From Caulobacter segnis (GTDB taxonomy: Bacteria; Pseudomonadota; Alphaproteobacteria; Caulobacterales; Caulobacteraceae): 64,000 nt of DNA. The notes beneath the pieces are model-generated. The model did no database searches, was not told the origin of the DNA, and saw only the letters and a program-made list of their open reading frames with translations. Below are positions 16,346 to 25,570 of the stretch, piece by piece. Within the stretch, counting starts at the first letter, position 1. Every line of letters starts with the position of its first letter. The position numbers were made by a program, and so were the translations under genes. Where the stretch lies: the NCBI RefSeq assembly GCF_003243465.1, contig NZ_QFQZ01000011.1:10380-74379 (forward strand). The letters run 5' to 3'.

Positions 16346-17890
16346 TTGCAACCGCTCAAGAAGATACTGATCGCCGGCGGCGGATCGGCCGGCTGGATGA
16401 CGGCGGCGCTCTGCGCGCGTCTGTTCCAAGGCCTCTACGAGATCGTTTTGGTCGAGTCCGAGCAGATCGGCACGATCGGCGTCGGCGAAGCGACCATTCC
16501 CGCGATCAAGAAGTTCAACGAACTGCTTGGCCTCGATGAGGACGACTTCCTGCGCAAGACGCAAGGCTCGTTCAAGCTGGGCATCCAATTCCGCAACTGG
16601 TGGCGTAGGGGCGAGAGCTACCTGCACGGCTTCGGCGTGATCGGCCAGGATCTGGGTTGGTTGCGGGCCCATCAGTATTGGCTTCGCATGCGCGAGCTGG
16701 GCCAGGCTCCGCCGTTCGACAATCTTGCGATCAACAACGCCATGGCGCTGAGCGACAAGTTCATGCGCGCCCGCGGGGACATGAGCGAATCCCCGATCGG
16801 CCATATCGCCCACGCCTTCCACTTCGACGCCGGCCTCTACGCCAAGCACCTGTCTACCTACGCCCAGGCGCGCGGCGTCAAGCGCAGAGAGGGCAAGATC
16901 GTCGATGTCGCCCTTCGCCCCGACGATGGCTTCGTTCAATCTGTCACTCTGGACGATGGCGAGACGATCGAGGCCGACTTCTTCATCGATTGCTCGGGCT
17001 TCCGGGGGCTGATCATCGAGCAGGCCCTCAAAACCGGCTACGAGGACTGGACGCACTGGCTGCCCTGCGACCGCGCCATTGCGGTCCCCTCCGAGCGTTC
17101 CGAGAACTTCACGCCCTATACCCGCTCGACCGCCCACGACGCCGGCTGGCAGTGGCGGATACCTTTGCAGCACCGAACCGGCAACGGCCACGTCTACTGC
17201 AGCCGCTTCATCGACGACGACGACGCCGAGCGCGTCCTGCTATCCAACCTGGACGGCGCCCAACGAGCCGATCCGCTGCGCATCCGCTTCGCAACCGGCA
17301 AGCGCAGGAAGATCTGGAACAAGAACTGCGTGGCCGTGGGCCTGGCCGCCGGCTTCATGGAGCCGCTGGAGTCGACCAGCCTGCACCTGATCCAGTCGTC
17401 GGTGATCCGCATGGTCCGCCTGTTGCCGGACGCCGGCTTCGATCAGGCGACGATCGACGAGTTCAACCGCCAGACCGACTTCGAATACGAGCGGGTCCGC
17501 GACTTCATCATCCTGCACTACAAGGCCACCGAGCGCGACGACACCGCCTTCTGGCGCCACTGCCGCGACATGGTCGTCCCCGCGACGCTGCAGCGGAAGA
17601 TGGACCTGTTCCGCGCCAACGGCCGTGTCTTCCGAGAAGACGACGAACTCTTCACCGAGGAGAGCTGGATCCAGGTGTTCTTGGGCCAGGGCGTCATCCC
17701 GCGGGGCTACGACCCGCTGGTGCGCGTCCAGTCCGACGAGGCCATCGCCCAGTACCTTCGCAACATCGAGACGGTGATCGGCAAATGCCTCGCCGTCATG
17801 CCCAGCCACGCCGAGTTCGTGGCCCGGACCTGCGAAGCGCCGTCTCCGGCGGCGCTGCAGGCCGCCACGCTGCTCGTTCCCACCCCCTGA
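16346..17890 (+). CDS. flavin-dependent tryptophan-halogenase-like protein
   Basis: The 514-residue protein has the FAD-binding GGGSAGWMTA motif at residues 11-20, a lysine in the position of the halogenase catalytic lysine (Lys56, in GEATIPAIKKF), the flavin-halogenase signature WQWRIP at residues 268-273, and Glu342-Ser343 in MEPLEST. All key catalytic positions of PrnA-type halogenases are therefore present. I use the TTG at 16346, which has GGGAGG a few bases upstream and begins just before the FAD motif; the ORF is open further upstream. Relatives are common beside TonB sugar receptors in Caulobacter and Xanthomonas, and their true substrate is not known. It is 20 bases from the GH3 gene and probably cotranscribed. 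Confidence 0.88.
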   Translation: MQPLKKILIAGGGSAGWMTAALCARLFQGLYEIVLVESEQIGTIGVGEATIPAIKKFNELLGLDEDDFLRKTQGSFKLGIQFRNWWRRGESYLHGFGVIGQDLGWLRAHQYWLRMRELGQAPPFDNLAINNAMALSDKFMRARGDMSESPIGHIAHAFHFDAGLYAKHLSTYAQARGVKRREGKIVDVALRPDDGFVQSVTLDDGETIEADFFIDCSGFRGLIIEQALKTGYEDWTHWLPCDRAIAVPSERSENFTPYTRSTAHDAGWQWRIPLQHRTGNGHVYCSRFIDDDDAERVLLSNLDGAQRADPLRIRFATGKRRKIWNKNCVAVGLAAGFMEPLESTSLHLIQSSVIRMVRLLPDAGFDQATIDEFNRQTDFEYERVRDFIILHYKATERDDTAFWRHCRDMVVPATLQRKMDLFRANGRVFREDDELFTEESWIQVFLGQGVIPRGYDPLVRVQSDEAIAQYLRNIETVIGKCLAVMPSHAEFVARTCEAPSPAALQAATLLVPTP

Positions 17891-17910
17891 CGATGGCACG
17901 GAGTAACGCC

Positions 17911-20196
17911 ATGACGACCGCCCAGCCTTCTTCCGCGCTGCGGATCCTGTGCCGGACTAGCGCCGCCGTGGCGTTGCTTTCACTCGCTCCGGTCGCGAGC
18001 GCCGTCGCCGAGGTCACGCCGACCAAGGACAGCGCGCCCCTGGCTCCCCGGGTCAACGATCCGGCGTGGGCCCGGGCCGACGCGCTCGTCAAGCAGATGA
18101 CCCTGGACGAGAAGATCACGTACTTGCATGGCCTCTTCCCGCCCAACACCAGGCCCGCGCCCGCCGACATGATTCCGTCGGCCGGCTATGTTCCCGGCGT
18201 GCCGCGGCTGAAGATTCCCACTCTGCGCGAGAGCGACGCCAGCCTCGGCGTCGCCAATCAGGTGGAGCAACGCAAGGGCGACGTCGCCACCGCCCTGCCC
18301 TCCGGCCTCGCGCTCGCCTCGACCTTTGAGCCGAAACTGGCCTACGCCGGCGGCGCGATGATCGGCGCCGAGGCGCGCGCCAAGACCTTCAACGTCTTGT
18401 TGGCCGGCGGGGTGAACCTGACCCGCGATCCGTGGGCCGGCCGCAATTTCGAATATCTCGGCGAAGACCCGCTGCTGGCTGGCGAAATGGCCGGCGAGTC
18501 GATCAAGGGCGTGCAGAGCAACCACATCGTCTCGACGATCAAGCACTTCGCCTTGAACGCCCAGGAGACAGGCCGCCACGTGATGGACGCCCAGATCGGC
18601 GAGGCGGATCTGCGTGAAAGCGACCTGCTGGCCTTCCAGATCGCCATCGAGAAGAGCAATCCCGCCTCGGTCATGTGCGCCTACAACAAGGTCAACGGCG
18701 ACTGGGCCTGTCAGAACGACTTCCTGCTAAACAAGGTCCTCAAGCGCGACTGGAACTATCCAGGCTTCGTCATGTCCGACTGGGGCGCGGTGCATAGCAC
18801 GGTCAAGGCCGCGCTCGCCGGCCTCGACCAGCAGTCGGGCCAGGAGCTGGACACCCAGATCTTCTTCGGCGACGACCTCAAGGCGGCCGTCGCCAGGGGC
18901 GAGGTCAGTCGGGCGCGTGTCGACGACATGGTCCGCCGCATCCTGCATGCCGTGATCTCCTCGGGCCTGATGGACAATCCCACGCCGAGCACGGCCCAGC
19001 CCATCGACTACGACGCCCACGCCAAGGTCGCCCAGGCCGTGGCCGAACGCGGCTCGGTGCTGCTGAAGAACGACCGCAGCCTGCTGCCGCTTGCCAAGAC
19101 GGCCAAGAAGATCGTCCTGATCGGCGCCCACGCCGACGTCGGCGTGCTGTCGGGCGGCGGCTCGTCCCAGGTGCGCTCCGTCGGCGGCGCGCCGGTCGAG
19201 ATCCCGCTAGACGGCGGCGAGGCGGCTTCGTTCGTCCGCGTCACCTGGCACGCGTCCTCGCCGCTGGAGGCGATCAAGGCCGCCGCGCCGGGCGCGCAGG
19301 TAGTCTATGTCGACGGCAAGGACCCGGCCGCCGCCGCGGCCGCCGTCAAGGACGCCGACGTCGCCATCGTCTTCGCCTGGCACTGGCAGACCGAAGCCCA
19401 GGACGCGCCCTCGATCGCCTTGCCCGACAACCAGGACGCTCTGATCGACGCCGTGGCGGCCGCCAACAAGAACGCCATCGTGGTGCTGGAGACCGGCGGC
19501 CCGGTGCTGATGCCGTGGCTGGACCGCGTCGGTGCGGTGCTGCAGGCCTGGTATCCGGGCCAGCGCGGCGGCCAGGCGATCGCTCGCCTGCTGTTCGGCG
19601 AGGTCAATCCGTCAGGTCGCCTGGCCATGACCTTCCCCAGGTCGGCAGACCAGGCGCCGCGCGCGAGCGCGCCGGGCTTCGCCGAGCAGGCCGCGATCGA
19701 CGAAGCTCGCCGCGCCGGCCAGAACGTGCCCGGCAGCAAGGGCTTCCCGGTGAAGTATGTCGAAGGCGCCGCCGTCGGCTATCGCTGGTACGCTCAGGAG
19801 AAGCGCACGCCGCTCTATCCGTTCGGCTACGGTCTCTCCTACACCTCGTTCGCCTACAAGAACCTCAAGGTCGAGGACTCGGCCGGCCTGACGGTCAGTT
19901 TCGATGTCACAAACACCGGCAAGGTCGCCGGCGCCGACACGCCCCAGCTCTACGTCAGCGCCGGCAAGCGCAAACCTATGGTAAGGCTGGCGGGCTTCCA
20001 GAAGGTCGACCTCGCCCCAGGCCAGACCCAACGCGTGACCCTGAAGGTCGAGCCGCGCATCCTGGCCGACTACGATGTGTCCAAACCTGGCTGGACGATC
20101 GCGGCGGGCAGCTATCCGCTCTATGTCGGCCGCAACGCCGGCGAGCCGGTCCTGACTGGCAGGGCCACTCTGAAGGCCTGGTCGCGGAAGCCCTGA
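17911..20196 (+). CDS. bglX: glycoside hydrolase family 3 beta-glucosidase
   Basis: The 761-residue enzyme has a signal peptide ending in SAVAE, the N-terminal barrel with KHFALNAQETGRH, and the catalytic nucleophile Asp290 in GFVMSDWGAV. The second alpha/beta domain follows, then a C-terminal fibronectin-III-like domain starting after the LYPFGYGLSYTSF motif. The family cuts terminal beta-linked glucose or xylose residues; BglX-like members act in the periplasm. I prefer the ATG at 17911, eight bases after a GGAG, over ATG 17893. The stop overlaps the start of the GH30 gene (TGATG), so the two enzymes are coupled. Exact sugar specificity cannot be told. Confidence 0.92.
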   Translation: MTTAQPSSALRILCRTSAAVALLSLAPVASAVAEVTPTKDSAPLAPRVNDPAWARADALVKQMTLDEKITYLHGLFPPNTRPAPADMIPSAGYVPGVPRLKIPTLRESDASLGVANQVEQRKGDVATALPSGLALASTFEPKLAYAGGAMIGAEARAKTFNVLLAGGVNLTRDPWAGRNFEYLGEDPLLAGEMAGESIKGVQSNHIVSTIKHFALNAQETGRHVMDAQIGEADLRESDLLAFQIAIEKSNPASVMCAYNKVNGDWACQNDFLLNKVLKRDWNYPGFVMSDWGAVHSTVKAALAGLDQQSGQELDTQIFFGDDLKAAVARGEVSRARVDDMVRRILHAVISSGLMDNPTPSTAQPIDYDAHAKVAQAVAERGSVLLKNDRSLLPLAKTAKKIVLIGAHADVGVLSGGGSSQVRSVGGAPVEIPLDGGEAASFVRVTWHASSPLEAIKAAAPGAQVVYVDGKDPAAAAAAVKDADVAIVFAWHWQTEAQDAPSIALPDNQDALIDAVAAANKNAIVVLETGGPVLMPWLDRVGAVLQAWYPGQRGGQAIARLLFGEVNPSGRLAMTFPRSADQAPRASAPGFAEQAAIDEARRAGQNVPGSKGFPVKYVEGAAVGYRWYAQEKRTPLYPFGYGLSYTSFAYKNLKVEDSAGLTVSFDVTNTGKVAGADTPQLYVSAGKRKPMVRLAGFQKVDLAPGQTQRVTLKVEPRILADYDVSKPGWTIAAGSYPLYVGRNAGEPVLTGRATLKAWSRKP

Positions 20197-21599
20197 TGCG
20201 TACGCTCCGCACCGCCCTCGTCGCTCTGGCCGTGGCCTTTCCGGCCGCCGCCGCGCCCAAGCTGCAAGCCTGGGTGACAACCGGTGACAAGAGCCAGTTG
20301 ATGGCCGCCCATCCCTCGTCTGGCCCCGTGTCCGCAGAGGCCGTCAAAGGCCTCCCCCTGATTTCGGTGGACGCTCAGGAACGCCATCAGACGATCGTGG
20401 GGTTTGGCGCGGCGATCACCGACGCGTCGGCCTGGCTGATCCAGAACCGGATGAGCCCAGCGCAGCGCGATCAACTGCTGCGCGAGCTATTCGGCCGCGC
20501 CAATGGCGGCCTTGGCTTCAGCTTCACCCGCGTCACGATCGGAGCCTCGGATTTCTCGCTGGACCACTACAGCTTGGACGAGACGCCAGAGGGTGCGCCT
20601 GATCCAACGCTGGAGCACTTCTCGCTGACGCGGCCCGAGCAGTTCGTCTTCCCGACTGTCCGCGCGGCGCTGAAGATCAATCCGAACCTGAAGGTCATGC
20701 ACTCGCCTTGGAGCGCCCCGGCGTGGATGAAAACGACGGGGTCTCTGGTCAAAGGCGAACTGAAGCCCGAGGCCTATCCGGTCTACGCCGACTTCTTCGC
20801 CCGCTACATCAAGGGGGCCGAGAAGATCGGCGTACCGGTTGACTATCTCAGCATCCAGAACGAGCCGGACTTCGAGCCGGACAACTATCCGGGAATGCGC
20901 TGGAGGCCCGAGGGCCGCGCGCGCTTCTTCGGCGAGAACCTGGCGCCGGTGTTCAAGCGCGAGAAGATCACCACCAAGGTCCTCGACTGGGACCACAACT
21001 GGGACAAGCCGGAACAGCCGATGACGGTGCTGGCCGATCCCAAGGCCAACGCCTTCCTCGCGGGCGTCGCCTGGCACTGCTACATGGGCGACGTCTCGGC
21101 GCAGGAGCCTGTGCGGGCGGCGCATCCGGACAAGGAGATGTTCCTCACCGAGTGTTCCGGTGGCGAGTTCGCGCCGAAGTTCGACGACAGTTTCTCCTGG
21201 ATGATGGAGAACCTGATCATCGGCTCGACGCGCGGCGGCTCTCGTGGCGTGCTGATGTGGAACCTGGCGCTCGATGAGAAGTACGGACCGCATAAGGGCG
21301 GTTGCGGCGACTGCCGTCCCGTCGTGACGATCGACAGCCAAACGGGGGCGGTCACGCGCACTCAGGAGTACTATGCCTTCGGCCACGCCAGCCGCTTCGT
21401 AAAGCCTGGCGCGGTGCGGATCGGCTCCCCCGCCAAGTTGGGCGATCTGCGAACCGTGGCGTTCAAGAACCCTGATGGCGGCCGGGTGCTGATCGTGCTG
21501 AATGTCGGCCAACAGCCCACAGCCTTCGCCATCGGGGACGCGGGCGAGCGGTTCAAGGCCTCGTTGCCCGCGAGGTCCGCCGCCACCTTCCAGTGGTGA
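20196..21599 (+). CDS. glycoside hydrolase family 30 glucanase/glucosylceramidase-like
   Basis: The 467-residue enzyme starts with a signal peptide (LVALAVAFPAAAAP) and has the GH30 features GFGAAITDASAW, SPWSAPAWMKT, the acid/base Glu223 in SIQNEPDFEP and the nucleophile Glu319 in FLTECSGGEF. A C-terminal beta-sandwich completes the fold. GH30 enzymes of this type hydrolyse beta-1,6-glucans or other beta-glucosides. The ATG at 20196 overlaps the GH3 stop. In this locus it probably cuts the oligosaccharide imported by the TonB receptor and passes shorter glucosides to the GH3 enzyme. Confidence 0.9.
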   Translation: MRTLRTALVALAVAFPAAAAPKLQAWVTTGDKSQLMAAHPSSGPVSAEAVKGLPLISVDAQERHQTIVGFGAAITDASAWLIQNRMSPAQRDQLLRELFGRANGGLGFSFTRVTIGASDFSLDHYSLDETPEGAPDPTLEHFSLTRPEQFVFPTVRAALKINPNLKVMHSPWSAPAWMKTTGSLVKGELKPEAYPVYADFFARYIKGAEKIGVPVDYLSIQNEPDFEPDNYPGMRWRPEGRARFFGENLAPVFKREKITTKVLDWDHNWDKPEQPMTVLADPKANAFLAGVAWHCYMGDVSAQEPVRAAHPDKEMFLTECSGGEFAPKFDDSFSWMMENLIIGSTRGGSRGVLMWNLALDEKYGPHKGGCGDCRPVVTIDSQTGAVTRTQEYYAFGHASRFVKPGAVRIGSPAKLGDLRTVAFKNPDGGRVLIVLNVGQQPTAFAIGDAGERFKASLPARSAATFQW

Positions 21600-21619
21600 A
21601 CGGGCTTATGGCTCTGAGA

Positions 21620-22243
21620 CTATAGCGCGATGATGCCGCGGCGATGCGCGACGGTGACCGCCTGGGTTCGATCGGTCACGTCCAGCTTGGCGAAGATGCT
21701 GCGCATGTGGCCCTTCACCGTGTCTTCGGAAAGGCGCAAAGCGCGGGCGATCTCCTTGTTGGCTGCGCCACGAGCGACATACCGCAGCACATCCGTCTCG
21801 CGATCGCTCAGCGCGTCGGCGATCGCGTTGACGGCGATGTCGTGGGCGACCTCCGGATGCAGATAGCGTTGTCCGCCGATCACCGCGCGGATGGTGTCGA
21901 TCAGCTCGCGTCGCAGACTGCTCTTCAGCAGATAACCGCTCGCGCCGGCCCGCAAGGCGCTGAGGGCGCGGACATCCCCCGCATAGGTCGTCAGCACGAT
22001 GATCCGCGCATCGGGCGCGATGGACCGGATGGCGCCGATCGCTTGGACACCATCCATGCCGGGCATCTGCAGGTCCATCAGCACGACGTCAGGGCGCAGT
22101 CGCTGAAACTGGTCGACGGCGTCATGGCCATCCGCGGCTTGGCCGACGACCTCAATGTCCTGTTCGGCCTGAAGCACGGCGGCGACGCCCTCACGCAGCA
22201 GCGGATGGTCATCGACAATCAGAACCGACAAGGTGCGGCTCAT
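21620..22243 (-). CDS. NarL/FixJ-type response regulator
   Basis: The 207-residue protein has a receiver domain (acidic pair in IVDDHP, phospho-acceptor Asp57 in VLMDLQMPGMDG, Lys in YLLKSS) and a C-terminal LuxR helix-turn-helix with ALSDRETDVLRYVARGAANKEIARAL. It overlaps the upstream sensor kinase gene by four bases, so the pair forms one system. It is convergent with the GH30 gene, ending 20 bases from it. Regulation of the neighbouring sugar genes is possible but not shown. Confidence 0.93.
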   Translation of the reverse strand: MSRTLSVLIVDDHPLLREGVAAVLQAEQDIEVVGQAADGHDAVDQFQRLRPDVVLMDLQMPGMDGVQAIGAIRSIAPDARIIVLTTYAGDVRALSALRAGASGYLLKSSLRRELIDTIRAVIGGQRYLHPEVAHDIAVNAIADALSDRETDVLRYVARGAANKEIARALRLSEDTVKGHMRSIFAKLDVTDRTQAVTVAHRRGIIAL

Positions 22244-25200
22244 CGCGTCACGTTCTCCCCCTTGGCGGCCGTCAGGCCGGCCAGCAAGCGCGGCCAGCTG
22301 CGGCGACGCGCATAGGCCACACCGCCCGGCGTCACCAGTTCCACATCCGTCCCTTCCCCTGGACGGCTATGAACGACAAGGCTAGCCCGAATCTTCAGAG
22401 CGCGTTCGCGCATGCCAGCCAAGCCGAAATGACCATCGCGACCGCCGACTTCCAGGATCGCCGGCTCGATGCCGACCCCGTCATCCCGGATGTTTATCCG
22501 CAGGCGCTTTCTTTCGAAGGTCACGATCACTTCAATGCGCGACGCATGCGCATGACGGTGAGCGTTGAACAAGGCCTCGACGACGATACGCTCGACCTCG
22601 TCCAGGACCAGGGGGTGTAGATCAATCGGTCTGCCCACCGCGGTTGTCACGACCTCCGTGGTGTCCGCGGACCGCATCGACTGGACGACGTCTCGCAGGG
22701 TCGTCATCAGATCACCGCCCGCCGTGACGCGAAGACTGCGAACGCGGTCACGGGCCTCGACGACCACCGCCTCAGCGCGGTCGAGCGCGCGCTCGAGCTG
22801 ACCGCGCGCTGGAAGATCAGGGGGCACTTGCCGCGCCGCGGACTGGAAGGTGAGGATCAAGCCCTGCACGCCCTGCAAAAGCGTGTCGTGAAGTTCGCGC
22901 GCGATGCGCTCACGCTCGGCGATCCGTTCTCGCAGGCGAGCGTGGAGGCGCTCGCTCAGTTGCCGCATTCGCCATTGGAAGACGAGTGTCAGCAGCGCGA
23001 GGCCTAGCGCCACGCAAAGCACCTGGAACGGCCAGCTCTGCAGCAGGGTGGGAGGAAGCGCGAGCGCAACGCTGGCGCCGTCCTCGTTCCAGACCCCGTC
23101 AGCGTTCGCCGCGCGGACGCGAAACACGTACTCGCCCGGCTTGAGGTTGGCGTAGAAGGCTTGCCGGCGTCCGCCAGCGTCGATCCAGTCGTCGTCAACG
23201 CCCTCGAGACGGTAGCGGAAGCGCACGCGCTCCGGCGTCGACAGGCTCAGGCCGATATAGTCGATCTGCACCGACCGAGCGCCCTTTGGAAGCCGGACAA
23301 CCGTGCCTTCCGGCGCGCGCTTCCCGTCCACCCAGACAGCCTTGATGGAAACCGGCGGCGGCACGGTGTTGAAAGGCGCTCGAGAGGGATCAAGCGAGGC
23401 GATCCCTGCTGTCGTGGCCACCCAGACGCGGCCATCGCCGCCCACCGCCAGATCGGCGCGGTACTTGTATGACGCCGGACCCGGCAGCCCGTCCTTGAGG
23501 TCATAGATACGGGCCGGCAGGCCGGCGGCCGGGTCGGCAAAGGCGCGATCCAGGTCGGCGTTGCGCATGCGCACGAGACCGGCGGCGCCGAGCAGCCATG
23601 TCTCCGTCGATGTCTGCGCCAGGCCATGGCTCAGCCCGATAAAGGGGAACCGATCGCGGGAGATGAATTGCGACCCTGTTTCGCGAAACCGTGTCAGGCC
23701 AAAATCGCTGCCGGAGATCACGCCTAGCGGACCGTTGGCCATGGGCATGGTCCCACCGCGCTGGGAACGCGGCGTGGTCTTGATCGTCATGACCTTGGGG
23801 CCGTCGATAAGCACCGCTTCCCGTCCCCCGTCGGCGATGATGCGGCCGCGAGAATCCGCCAGCAGGGCGGTGACCGCTCGGCCCAACTGCGGAGGCATGG
23901 TGTGGGTCCAGGTCCGCCCGTCCCACTTGACGAGGCCGCCGATAAAGCCTGCGCCCCAAAGCGCCCCGCCCGCGTCCATCGCGCACGCTGTTACCTGCAC
24001 ATTGGGGAAAGGCGGCGGCGGCAGGCGGGTGACCCGATCACCGTCGACGCGCAAGACCTCGGTTCCCAACCCCATCCAAAGGCCGCCGTCGGGCGCGTCG
24101 CACATCGAGGTGAACGGGCCGAGGCGCCGGATCAACGGCCTCAGTGGTTGGCCGGGCAAGGCGCGGTACAGCGTGTCGCTGTCATGGATGTAGACCACGC
24201 CCCCCTTGCTCGCGAACACCCCGTAGCCATAAGGCGAACTGGTGGGCACAACCGGCTCCGGCGCAATGGCGGCGGGGCGGAACCTGTCCAAGCCGCCAAC
24301 GGTGGCGACCCAGATGTTGCCTTCCCGATCCTCCAAAGCCCTGTAGGCCATGTCGGAGGTGAGCCCCTGCTTGGCCGAGAACGACTCAACCTCAGGCGAG
24401 GCCGCGCCGTCCTGTCCTGGCCGGATCCGGAAGACGCCGTCAGGGTGCCTCGCCCCCCATAGGCTGTTGTCGCGATCAAAGAATATGCGCGTCTGGCGGC
24501 TGGTCGTTGGCAGTCGGTAGTCTATCCGCCCCGCGCCCTGCCCTTCGACAATCCGCAAACCTCTTGCGTCGGCGGCCCAAAGGCGGCCCTGCGCGTCCTG
24601 CGCCAGGGCGACCTCTTCGACGAAGCCGGACTGGATCGTGGTGAAGCGCGCCTCGCCCGGGCGCATGCGGGCCAAGCGGCCCGACCCACATATCCAGACC
24701 GCGCCGTCGCGCGCGACGAACACCCAATCGACGGCGTCGGGCATATCGATGAGGGAATCCAGGATCTGCCAGGCGCCGTTCGAGAACCTGACCAGCTTGG
24801 CCTTAGGATTGGAGGTGGTCGCCCAGATGGCGCCGTCTCGGCCTTCAGCCAGGGAAACGACCGTGAACTGGAAAATCCTAGGATCGAAGAGAAGCTTGAT
24901 CTGCCCCTTCTCCAGGACAGCCACGCCGCCCCTTTCGTAGCCGACCCACAGCGCGCCGCTTCGCGTGACCATCAGTCGAACGACGCGATCATTCAGGGTG
25001 TAGGTCTTTGGCCGCTGTGGCCTGACGGGTTCGAACGCAACGCCGTCGAAGCGATAAAGGCCCAGCGGCGTACCCAGCCAAAGATATCCGTCGGGCGTCT
25101 GGGCGAGGTCCTCGATCGCGCCAGGCGCGCCGTCCTCGACCGTCCATCGGGTGTGCTTGTATTGTGCGATCGCGCGCTGCGGGTCCAGCGCCAGCACTGG

Positions 25201-25263
25201 CGACGTCAGCAGAAAAGCGGCGAACAGGGCCGCCCAGCCAATCCTTGCAACCGCGTGCGCCAT
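22240..25263 (-). CDS. large sensor histidine kinase with periplasmic beta-propeller
   Basis: The 1007-residue protein has an N-terminal signal/anchor (WAALFAAFLLTSPVLA), then about 600 residues of two-component propeller repeats (PDGYLWLGTPLGLYRFDGVAF, REGNIWVATVGGLDRF and similar), a Y_Y_Y domain (IDYIGLSLSTPERVRFRYRLEG), a membrane helix near residue 750, a HisKA_3 dimerisation helix with ERIARELHDTLLQGVQGL (His near 790) and a C-terminal HATPase domain with NIRDDGVGI and FGLAGMRERA. This is the layout of periplasmic carbohydrate sensors. I chose the ATG at 25263 (MAHAVARIGW) over a TTG six codons upstream. It signals to the regulator at 21620. Confidence 0.93.
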   Translation of the reverse strand: MAHAVARIGWAALFAAFLLTSPVLALDPQRAIAQYKHTRWTVEDGAPGAIEDLAQTPDGYLWLGTPLGLYRFDGVAFEPVRPQRPKTYTLNDRVVRLMVTRSGALWVGYERGGVAVLEKGQIKLLFDPRIFQFTVVSLAEGRDGAIWATTSNPKAKLVRFSNGAWQILDSLIDMPDAVDWVFVARDGAVWICGSGRLARMRPGEARFTTIQSGFVEEVALAQDAQGRLWAADARGLRIVEGQGAGRIDYRLPTTSRQTRIFFDRDNSLWGARHPDGVFRIRPGQDGAASPEVESFSAKQGLTSDMAYRALEDREGNIWVATVGGLDRFRPAAIAPEPVVPTSSPYGYGVFASKGGVVYIHDSDTLYRALPGQPLRPLIRRLGPFTSMCDAPDGGLWMGLGTEVLRVDGDRVTRLPPPPFPNVQVTACAMDAGGALWGAGFIGGLVKWDGRTWTHTMPPQLGRAVTALLADSRGRIIADGGREAVLIDGPKVMTIKTTPRSQRGGTMPMANGPLGVISGSDFGLTRFRETGSQFISRDRFPFIGLSHGLAQTSTETWLLGAAGLVRMRNADLDRAFADPAAGLPARIYDLKDGLPGPASYKYRADLAVGGDGRVWVATTAGIASLDPSRAPFNTVPPPVSIKAVWVDGKRAPEGTVVRLPKGARSVQIDYIGLSLSTPERVRFRYRLEGVDDDWIDAGGRRQAFYANLKPGEYVFRVRAANADGVWNEDGASVALALPPTLLQSWPFQVLCVALGLALLTLVFQWRMRQLSERLHARLRERIAERERIARELHDTLLQGVQGLILTFQSAARQVPPDLPARGQLERALDRAEAVVVEARDRVRSLRVTAGGDLMTTLRDVVQSMRSADTTEVVTTAVGRPIDLHPLVLDEVERIVVEALFNAHRHAHASRIEVIVTFERKRLRINIRDDGVGIEPAILEVGGRDGHFGLAGMRERALKIRASLVVHSRPGEGTDVELVTPGGVAYARRRSWPRLLAGLTAAKGENVTR

Positions 25264-25570
25264 GACCGCCTTCTGTCCCAAGCGTCATGCCTAAGCTCTG
25301 ACCCGCAAGGCATTCAATATCGATCGAGCTAGATCAAGCCCACCCTTTTGGGAGCGGTGAGCCGGCGAGCGCCATTCTGGTGAAGATCTGCCGCCCAAGG
25401 GTGTCATCGCCGCCTAACCCGCCCGAGATTTACCCTATCCCCCCATCGCGAGACGCTTGGCGGCAAGAACGACCAATGCCGACAAGACCCCCGACATCCT
25501 TGCGTGTCGTCTGGGCCTGATCGCCGCGGCTTTTTCCATCCAGCTCCGACCTTCTCCCCGAGGGACCAAG
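25264..25570. other. divergent intergenic region with a near-palindrome
   Basis: This 307-base stretch separates the sensor kinase (minus) from the hydrolase gene (plus) and must hold both promoters. I see no gene. GATCGAGCTAGATC at 25322-25335 is a 12-of-14 palindrome and a candidate regulator site. No clear promoter hexamers stand out. Confidence 0.35.

Noticed and set aside
16657..17892. N-terminal extension of the GH3 frame over the halogenase-like gene
   Set aside because: It is a shadow of the halogenase gene; a signal peptide starts right after ATG 17911.
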